From an uncultured archaeon (lineage in GTDB: Archaea > Thermoproteota > Nitrososphaeria > Nitrososphaerales > CALBXV01): a DNA stretch of 6,079 nt. The notes beneath the pieces are model-generated. The model was given only the letters and a program-made list of their open reading frames with translations. It had not been told where the DNA came from and ran no database searches. Below are positions 1 to 4,845 of the stretch, piece after piece; within the stretch, counting starts at the first letter, position 1, and each line of letters opens with the position of its first letter. A program made the position numbers and the translations under genes. The stretch covers positions 1 to 6,079 of the forward strand of contig CALBXV010000399.1 of NCBI GenBank assembly GCA_937890045.1, read 5' to 3'.

Positions 1-8
1 ACTAAATA
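1..8 (+). promoter_or_regulatory. Possible weak late-promoter-like box upstream of gene 20
   Basis: ACTAAATA matches the T4 late promoter consensus TATAAATA at six of eight positions. Late transcription normally starts a few bases downstream of the box, so a transcript could begin before the ribosome binding site at 20-25. The box lies at the very edge of the window and matches only partly, so it is weak evidence; gene 20 may instead be read from a promoter further upstream. Confidence 0.25.
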
Positions 9-30
9 GTGTAATACAGTAGGAGATATT

Positions 31-1725
31 ATGGCAGAACTTTTTGGGTTCACAATACAACGAGCAATTAAGGATAGGGGTGGAGAAAAAACATTTTCCA
101 CTCCAACTCCTGATGACGGCACCATTGATGTAGCTGGTGGCGGTTTCTTTGGACAAATTCTAGACACAGATGGTAGAGAACGATCCGATATAGATTTAAT
201 TCGGCGGTATCGCGATATTGCTCAGCAAGCTGAGTGTGATACTGCTATTGAAGACATTGTAAATGAGGGCATTGTTTCTAATCAAAACGATCAATCAGTA
301 GAAATTTCTTTAGATCGTTTACGTTATCCAGATAAAATTAAAAGAAAAATTCGTAAAGAATTTGATGAAGTTTTACGACTTCTACATTTTGAACAAAGAG
401 GACATGATGTTTTTCGTCGGTGGTATGTGGATGGGCGAGTATTCTATCATAAGATTATTGATACCAAAAATCCAAGAAAAGGAATTACAGAACTAAGATA
501 TATTGATTCAACCAAAATTAGAAAAGTCAGAGAAATCGAAAAAGATATTGATTCTAAAACTGGCGTTGAAATGACCGACAAGATTAATGAATATTTTGTA
601 TATAATGAAAAAGGATTAAACCCTCTTACTATGGGTGCAGCTGGTCTAGGAGTAAAGATAGCAACAGATTCAATTGCCTATATTCCCTCTGGTTTGATAG
701 ATGGTAATAGTGGTAGAGTTCTTTCTTATCTACACAAAGCAATTAAACCTGTAAATCAATTGAGAATGATTGAAGATGCGTTGGTTATCTATCGCATTTC
801 AAGAGCACCAGAACGTAGGATTTTCTACATTGATGTTGGTAATTTACCCAAGATAAAGGCAGAACAATATCTAAAAGACGTTATGAATCGTTATCGTAAC
901 AAATTAGTATATGATGCAACAACTGGTGAGATACGAGATGATAGAAATCATATGAGTATGTTGGAAGATTTCTGGCTCCCACGCCGAGAGGGTGGTAGAG
1001 GCACAGAAATTACAACATTGCCAGGTGGTTCTAATTTAGGAGAGATTGATGACATCACTTACTTCCAAAGGAAACTATACCGTTCACTTAACGTGCCAAT
1101 ATCCAGATTGGAATCCGAAAGTGGATTTAGTCTCGGCCGAAGCACAGAAATTACCAGAGATGAGCTTAAATTTACAAAGTTCGTACAGCGAATACGAAAG
1201 AAATTCTCTCCCATATTCACTGACATTCTCAAAACTCAACTACTCCTTAAAGGAGTAATTGCACCTGATGATTGGCCGGAAATACAAGAACATATTCAAT
1301 ATGATTTTCTTGCAGATGGTCATTTTGCAGAACTTAAAGATGCAGAACTTTTGGAGAATAGACTTAATCAATTACAGACAGTTGAAGCTTATATTGGTAC
1401 TTTCTTTAGTAAGGAATATGTATTAAAGAAAGTGTTGCGTATGAATGATACAGAGATTCAAGAAATGCGTGATCAGATTAAGAAAGAGACTGAGACTGAT
1501 CCGATGGATGGTGGAATTGTTGTACCTGATGGTGGTGATGGTATTCATAGAATTCCAACTGGGCCGGGTGATGAACCTATTGACCCAAGTATGTCGGCCG
1601 CAGATAGAGTTAAATTGTCTGTGGGTGGTGTAGACCCAGATGCTCCACCCGAAGGTGAAGAGGAACCAGTTGAAGTTGAAGCTGAAGCTGATCCCTCGTT
1701 TATTGTGAAAGGAAAGAAAAAATGA
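31..1725 (+). CDS. 20: Portal vertex protein, T4 gp20 family
   Basis: This gene encodes the dodecameric portal at the unique head vertex, which nucleates prohead assembly, is the DNA channel and docks the packaging motor and neck. It is 564 aa; T4 gp20 is 524 aa. Family hallmarks are the N-terminal helix with RYRDIAQQAECDTAIEDIVN (about 60-79), the RAPERRIFYIDVGNLP block (258-273), the DFWLPRREGGRGTEITTLPGG region (313-333) and VPISRL (355-360). The start is supported by TAGGAG at 20-25, five bases before the ATG. Residues from about 488 to the end form a low-complexity tail rich in Gly, Asp, Glu and Pro that finishes in KGKKK, beyond the conserved core. The stop overlaps the next start as ATGA, so translation is probably coupled to the gp67-like gene. 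Family assignment is from recognised motifs; the tail's function is unknown. Confidence 0.96.
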   Translation: MAELFGFTIQRAIKDRGGEKTFSTPTPDDGTIDVAGGGFFGQILDTDGRERSDIDLIRRYRDIAQQAECDTAIEDIVNEGIVSNQNDQSVEISLDRLRYPDKIKRKIRKEFDEVLRLLHFEQRGHDVFRRWYVDGRVFYHKIIDTKNPRKGITELRYIDSTKIRKVREIEKDIDSKTGVEMTDKINEYFVYNEKGLNPLTMGAAGLGVKIATDSIAYIPSGLIDGNSGRVLSYLHKAIKPVNQLRMIEDALVIYRISRAPERRIFYIDVGNLPKIKAEQYLKDVMNRYRNKLVYDATTGEIRDDRNHMSMLEDFWLPRREGGRGTEITTLPGGSNLGEIDDITYFQRKLYRSLNVPISRLESESGFSLGRSTEITRDELKFTKFVQRIRKKFSPIFTDILKTQLLLKGVIAPDDWPEIQEHIQYDFLADGHFAELKDAELLENRLNQLQTVEAYIGTFFSKEYVLKKVLRMNDTEIQEMRDQIKKETETDPMDGGIVVPDGGDGIHRIPTGPGDEPIDPSMSAADRVKLSVGGVDPDAPPEGEEEPVEVEAEADPSFIVKGKKK

Positions 1726-1913
1726 GTAGAGAATTTGTAGATTCAATTTCAGCAGGAAATAATTTAGGAGCTGAAAAGGCTTTCAAAGATTCGGTTGCCA
1801 GTAAGGTTGGTGATGCATTGGAAATAAAAAGAAAAGAAGTATCTAAAACTTTTGTAGCTAGTTCTACAGGACATGCTGTAGCTAGTACTAGTACTACAGA
1901 TAAAGATGAATAG
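1722..1913 (+). CDS. 67: Small prohead core protein, gp67-like
   Basis: This 63-aa protein sits directly after the portal gene, where T4 gene 67 lies. T4 gp67 is an 80-aa acidic inner-core protein of the prohead that is degraded by gp21 during maturation. The visible resemblance is the helical block from residue 11 to about 45 (AGNNLGAEKAF, then VGDALEIKRKEVSKTF), which follows the T4 pattern of a small-residue start, an A-x-K/R-x-x-F helix and a charged helix ending in K/R-x-F. It then has a short tail ending in DKDE, much less acidic than T4's. The start overlaps the portal stop by 4 nt and AAGGAA lies at 1709-1714. The C-terminal codons contain an imperfect 24-base in-frame repeat (VASSTGHA, then VASTSTT) that also forms hairpins. 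The assignment rests on position plus pattern, not on strong identity. Confidence 0.75.
   Translation: MSREFVDSISAGNNLGAEKAFKDSVASKVGDALEIKRKEVSKTFVASSTGHAVASTSTTDKDE
1854..1899 (+). repeat. In-frame direct repeat forming alternative hairpins
   Basis: GTAGCTAGT occurs at 1854-1862 and again at 1878-1886, 24 bases (eight codons) apart. CTACAG occurs at 1864-1869 and 1894-1899, and its complement CTGTAG lies between them at 1876-1881. CTGTAG can therefore pair with either copy: a 6-bp stem with a 6-nt loop on the 5' side, extended by CTAG/CTAG across a 2-nt bulge, or a 6-bp stem with a 12-nt partly self-pairing loop on the 3' side. TAGTACTAGTACTA (1883-1896) is also a perfect palindrome. The element ends 14 nt before AAGGAG (1914-1919) of the next gene. 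No U-tract follows, so it is not a classic terminator. Any regulatory role is inference. Confidence 0.55.
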
Positions 1914-1925
1914 AAGGAGTATTAA

Positions 1926-2075
1926 ATGTCAAAAATTTATATGCTATTACTTTTAGTATTAATTGGAATTGTCGGTTATGGTGCTTATATCCATTTCCGC
2001 AGCATTGAGCCTGTTCAAACTGGGCAAACTGACCAAGCCGTAGAAGCCATAGAAACTGACGCAAGCGAGGAATAA
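1926..2075 (+). CDS. 49-aa single-pass membrane protein, unknown function
   Basis: This small gene has a strong ribosome binding site, AAGGAG at 1914-1919, six bases before the ATG, and it fills the gap between the gp67-like and gp68-position genes exactly, ending two bases before the next start. The protein begins MSKIYM, has one hydrophobic segment from about residue 5 to 24 (runs of Leu, Val, Ile and Gly), then HFR, and a short acidic tail (seven Asp/Glu between residues 28 and 49). There is no cysteine, so it is not a lipoprotein, and no obvious signal-peptidase site. Charge distribution does not settle topology. T4 has no counterpart between 67 and 68. One possibility is a membrane anchor for prohead initiation, since T4 proheads start on the inner membrane. 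I do not recognise the family. Confidence 0.8.
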   Translation: MSKIYMLLLLVLIGIVGYGAYIHFRSIEPVQTGQTDQAVEAIETDASEE

Positions 2076-2077
2076 TA

Positions 2078-2326
2078 ATGAGTCAGAAGTTTGAAGGTGT
2101 ATACACATCTGTGATAGAAAAGGATGAACACAAAAAATCTCGGCAGTATAAGAAATTATCTCCGAAAATGAAAGATGCTGTTGATCAAATTTTTAAAATT
2201 ATGGATTCTAAACCTTCAGATTTCCTAAATACTTTTGAGAAAACTATACGAGAAGTATCAAAGAAATTTAAAGTTCGAGAAAATGAACTCATGGATTATT
2301 TTGAGAAAGAAATGTTATCAATATAG
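2078..2326 (+). CDS. Small conserved head-module protein in the gp68 position
   Basis: This 82-aa, Lys- and Glu-rich, predominantly helical protein lies between the gp67-like and protease genes, where T4 encodes the prohead core protein gp68 (141 aa). Visible features are FEGVYTSVIEKDEHKKSRQYKKLSP (residues 5-29), then a helix with AVDQIFKIMDS (34-44) and a charged C-terminal helix ending DYFEKEMLSI. I recall similar small proteins at this place in marine T4-like phages. Equivalence to T4 gp68 is inferred from position and character, so I give no symbol. GAGGAA at 2067-2072 provides the ribosome binding site, and the preceding stop is two bases upstream. The likely role is a minor component of the prohead inner core. 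There is no transmembrane segment or signal peptide. Confidence 0.7.
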   Translation: MSQKFEGVYTSVIEKDEHKKSRQYKKLSPKMKDAVDQIFKIMDSKPSDFLNTFEKTIREVSKKFKVRENELMDYFEKEMLSI

Positions 2327-2336
2327 GAGTTAGAGT

Positions 2337-2759
2337 ATGGCTTTTGCAACAAGAACATTAAGAGATACTGCAATGGGAACCGCCGGTGCCGCAGGTGGTA
2401 CGGTTACTGTCTTAGTTAATATTGATGATGATACAACCGCAACCAATGCTATTCTAGATGCAAGTGCTTTAGATGGACATGCTAACGGAGCTAAATTACA
2501 CATCAAAAGACTTTGGTGGGGTTTAGTACAAGGAACTGCTAATGATGATACAGGCCATGCTGCAATTATTGAACAGGGTGATTCAGATGTAACATTAATT
2601 GACCTTGCTGGAAGTGGACATTATGATGGAACTGCTGGGTTGATTAAATCTAATGCAACAAATACTGGCGCAACCTCTGGTGATATGGAACTATCTTGTC
2701 AAGGTACATCAGGTTTTATATTGATTGAGTTTGTTAAAGATGAAAATTATACTGCATAA
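2337..2759 (+). CDS. 140-aa beta-rich protein of unknown function, possible virion protein
   Basis: I cannot assign a family with confidence. The protein opens with a stretch rich in small residues (TAMGTAGAAGGTVTVLVNI, 11-29), then alternates short beta-type strands with Gly, Asp, Asn and Thr turns: LHIKRLWWGLVQG (55-67), HAAIIEQGDSDVTLIDLAGSG (74-94) and GFILIEFVKDE (126-136). It has little predicted helix and no signal peptide or membrane segment. The order of an L-H-I-K-R strand, a D-x-x-I-x-L-x-G-x-G turn and a C-terminal I-L-I-E-F-x-K strand resembles small beta-sandwich proteins I have seen near capsid genes in other tailed phages, so a head decoration or other virion protein is my best guess. 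T4 has no gene between 68 and 21. The ribosome binding site TAGGAG (2324-2329) overlaps the upstream stop codon, suggesting coupling. Confidence 0.85.
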   Translation: MAFATRTLRDTAMGTAGAAGGTVTVLVNIDDDTTATNAILDASALDGHANGAKLHIKRLWWGLVQGTANDDTGHAAIIEQGDSDVTLIDLAGSGHYDGTAGLIKSNATNTGATSGDMELSCQGTSGFILIEFVKDENYTA

Positions 2760-2778
2760 CTGGTTAGGATAATATCAC

Positions 2779-3435
2779 ATGAATACTGTAAAATTATTTT
2801 CAGAGGCTGTAGATGAAGTAGAATACATCACCGAAGCAAAAGAAGGTGGTGGTAAAAACTATAAGATTAAAGGTATTTTTCTACAAGCTGATATTAAAAA
2901 CCGTAATGGTCGGGTGTATCCTATGGAAGTTCTTGAAAAGGAAGTTGCCCGATATAATAAGAAATTCATCAATGAAAAACGTGCATATGGAGAGTTAGGT
3001 CATCCCGAAGGTCCAACTGTTAATCTTGAGCGTGTATCTCATATGGTTACTGAATTGTATCCAGACGGTAAGAATTTCATTGGTGAAGCAAAGATTATGG
3101 AAACTCCAATGGGTAAGATTGTAAAAAATATTATGAATGAGGGTGGTAAGTTGGGTGTTTCTTCTAGAGGCATGGGAAGTTTGAATCAAAAAAATGGTGC
3201 TAATTATGTGAGAGATGACTTTTATCTCGCAACCGCAGCTGATATTGTTGCAGACCCTTCCGCACCAAATGCTTTTGTAGAAGGTATTATGGAAGGAAAA
3301 GAGTGGGTCTGGAACAATGGAGCTCTAATTGAGTCGGAACTTGTTGAATTAAGGCGGAAATTTGACGTTAAACAACGTAATAGAGATGCAAAAGTGGAAG
3401 CTTTAGAGTTTGCTAAGTTCCTCAAAAAGTTATAA
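2779..3435 (+). CDS. 21: Prohead core protease, T4 gp21 family
   Basis: This serine protease sits inside the prohead and, after shell completion, cleaves scaffold, core and capsid proteins at L/I-x-E sites. It is 218 aa (T4: 212). Family blocks are KGIFLQADIKNRNGRVYP (31-48), GELGHPEGP (71-79) with His75 aligned to T4 catalytic His85, and GVSSRGMGSL (126-135) with Ser128 aligned to T4 Ser140. DIVADPSAPNAFV (155-167) corresponds to the T4 DAVWGPSAPDAWV block. An ITE/A site at residues 17-20 fits removal of an N-terminal propeptide, and LIE/S (183-186) and LVE/L (188-191) near the C-terminus fit C-terminal self-processing. The ribosome binding site (TAGGAT, 2765-2770) is weaker than its neighbours', with a 19-nt gap from the previous gene, consistent with the low amount needed. 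The catalytic residues appear intact. Confidence 0.96.
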   Translation: MNTVKLFSEAVDEVEYITEAKEGGGKNYKIKGIFLQADIKNRNGRVYPMEVLEKEVARYNKKFINEKRAYGELGHPEGPTVNLERVSHMVTELYPDGKNFIGEAKIMETPMGKIVKNIMNEGGKLGVSSRGMGSLNQKNGANYVRDDFYLATAADIVADPSAPNAFVEGIMEGKEWVWNNGALIESELVELRRKFDVKQRNRDAKVEALEFAKFLKKL

Positions 3436-3437
3436 TT

Positions 3438-3445
3438 TATAAATA
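3438..3445 (+). promoter_or_regulatory. T4-type late promoter box before gene 22
   Basis: TATAAATA is an exact match to the T4 late promoter consensus, the single -10 type element recognised by the late sigma factor gp55 with the gp45 clamp. It begins three bases after the gene 21 stop and 38 bases before the gene 22 start, leaving room for a short leader with AAGGAG at 3462-3467. It is the only exact copy I found on the + strand. It would give separate high-level transcription of genes 22 and 23, which are needed in larger amounts than 20 or 21. The surrounding AT-rich sequence makes chance occurrence possible, but the position is right. Confidence 0.75.
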
Positions 3446-3475
3446 TAATATACACAAAGGTAAGGAGACAAACCT

Positions 3476-4804
3476 ATGTCCGAATTAGATAAAACAATTG
3501 AAGAACTCGAAGCAGAAGTTCTTGCTGAACTTGAAGAGGCTTCTGAGAAACCTTTAGGCAAGGCAAAAGACCTTGGATTAGGTTCTGATAATGCTGGAGA
3601 TAGTGTCTCCAACGCTAAAGACCCTGCTCCTAATGTTGCTGGTGCTGACAAGAAAGAAACCGTAAAGGGTGAGAAAGCGAAAGACTTGGGTGGTGCTGAT
3701 CCAGAAGCTAAAGTTGAAAAGGGTGCTGATGAAGACCGTGCTGAAAAGAAAGTTGGTCAGAAAGCAACTGCTGCGGCAAAACCTGTGAGTGGTGACGCTC
3801 AACAGAAGAGTGCTGGTAAAGCAGACACCCCTCAGAAACTTGCTGCCGGTGATGAAATCGAACATGACGGCGAAGAGCTGGAGGAGAACAAAAAAATGAC
3901 TAAAGCTCAGGCTCTAGAACAGATTGGCAAAATGAAGAAGGCAGACATTGAAGAGATGTTGGCTGCTCGTGCTGATAAACTTGCTGAAGCTGGTAAGGCT
4001 GAAACAGAAGAAGAGTTGAAGAAACTTGAAGACCAGAAGGCAGAGATTGACGAGAGAATTAAAAGCATTTCTGTCAAAGAGGATATGGAAGCACTCATGG
4101 GTGCTGATGATACTCTTAGTGAGGAATTCAAGGTTAAGGCCGCAACAATTTTTGAGGCCGCAGTAAAATCCAAGATTCGTTCAGAGATTGGACGGATTGA
4201 CGATCAAGTAAGGTCTGAGAAAGAAACCGAATTGGATACTTTCAAGGAAGAACTTACTGAAAAGGTAGACACATACCTCAACTACGTTGTAGAGGAATGG
4301 ACGAAAGAAAACGAGTTGGCAATTGAACGTGGATTAAAGGGTGAGATTGCAGAAGACTTTATTTCTGGATTGAAACAGTTGTTTGAAGATCACTACATTG
4401 ATGTTCCAGACGAGAAGTATGACGTTCTGGAAGCTCAATCTGAAAAGATTTCCGAACTAGAAGAGAAGTTGAATGAGGCTATTCAAAAGAGTGTTGGTCT
4501 TACATCTTCCAATGATAAACTAGTTCGTGAACAGGTCATTTCCGAAGTTTCTGAAGATTTGGCCGATACCGAAATTGAGAAGTTTAAATCACTTACACAA
4601 GATGTAGAGTTTGGGAGTGAAGAGTCTTTCCGTGAGAAACTTGACACACTGAAAGAAAGTTATTTCCCAAAAACTCAACCATCAAGTACAAGTGATGAAA
4701 CATTTGGTGATGAAGATGGTAGCACCGCAAAGGACGTTGATACGACAGATGCCATGAAAACGTATATGTCGGCAATCAGTCGTAATCAAAAGGCGAGTGC
4801 ATAA
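3476..4804 (+). CDS. 22: Prohead scaffold (major core) protein, T4 gp22 family
   Basis: This is the internal scaffold around which the capsid shell forms; gp21 later digests it to peptides. It is 442 aa against 269 in T4. Residues 1-140 are a low-complexity extension rich in Lys, Ala, Glu, Asp and Gly, with AKDLG at 30-34 and again at 68-72. Residues from about 141 on are the helical, coiled-coil-like scaffold domain, including LSEEFKVKAATIFEAAV (214-230), YLNYVVEEWTKENELAIERG (267-286) and ISGLKQLFEDH (296-306), the family signature. The Ser/Thr/Asp-rich tail starts near 400. Candidate gp21 sites of the L/I-x-E/A type lie after Glu171, Glu227 and Glu334, with further L/I-x-E sites elsewhere. 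AAGGAG at 3462-3467 is eight bases before the ATG, and an exact late promoter box precedes it. Met141 has its own strong ribosome binding site. Confidence 0.94.
   Translation: MSELDKTIEELEAEVLAELEEASEKPLGKAKDLGLGSDNAGDSVSNAKDPAPNVAGADKKETVKGEKAKDLGGADPEAKVEKGADEDRAEKKVGQKATAAAKPVSGDAQQKSAGKADTPQKLAAGDEIEHDGEELEENKKMTKAQALEQIGKMKKADIEEMLAARADKLAEAGKAETEEELKKLEDQKAEIDERIKSISVKEDMEALMGADDTLSEEFKVKAATIFEAAVKSKIRSEIGRIDDQVRSEKETELDTFKEELTEKVDTYLNYVVEEWTKENELAIERGLKGEIAEDFISGLKQLFEDHYIDVPDEKYDVLEAQSEKISELEEKLNEAIQKSVGLTSSNDKLVREQVISEVSEDLADTEIEKFKSLTQDVEFGSEESFREKLDTLKESYFPKTQPSSTSDETFGDEDGSTAKDVDTTDAMKTYMSAISRNQKASA
3882..3898 (+). promoter_or_regulatory. Internal ribosome binding site and in-frame ATG in gene 22
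   Basis: AGGAG (3882-3886, within GGAGGAG from 3880) stands nine bases before an ATG at 3896-3898 that is in frame with gene 22 and encodes Met141. The spacer is A-rich and should be unstructured. Initiation here would give a 302-aa protein lacking the low-complexity N-terminal extension, close to the 269-aa length of T4 gp22. The site falls at the boundary between extension and conserved domain. Since GAG-GAG also encodes Glu-Glu in a Glu-rich stretch, the match could be a by-product of protein sequence. Confidence 0.45.
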
Positions 4805-4845
4805 AACATTATATTAAACGGATGTAACTAAAAAGGAGAAACAAA

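Noticed and set aside
1423..1746. 107-codon minus-strand frame opposite the end of gene 20
   Set aside because: It mirrors the low-complexity portal tail, giving an unlikely Phe/Asn/Thr-rich protein, and lacks supporting signals.
2225..2231. CTAAATA inside the gp68-position gene as a promoter for the 140-aa gene
   Set aside because: It lies within coding sequence about 106 bases upstream of the next start, in AT-rich DNA where such heptamers are expected by chance.
3889..3903. A7 run after a ribosome-binding-like sequence in gene 22, with a -1 frame stop (TAA at 3901-3903), resembling a programmed frameshift of the dnaX type
   Set aside because: The heptamer is not a good slippery site in the zero frame (C AAA AAA A), the AGGAG lies closer to the run than in dnaX, and I see no downstream stem-loop. 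An internal start fits the spacing better.
4805..4845. Possible separate late promoter or terminator between genes 22 and 23
   Set aside because: The best box, TATATTAA at 4810-4817, matches TATAAATA at only five of eight positions, and the only pairing (ACAT with ATGT) is too short for a terminator.
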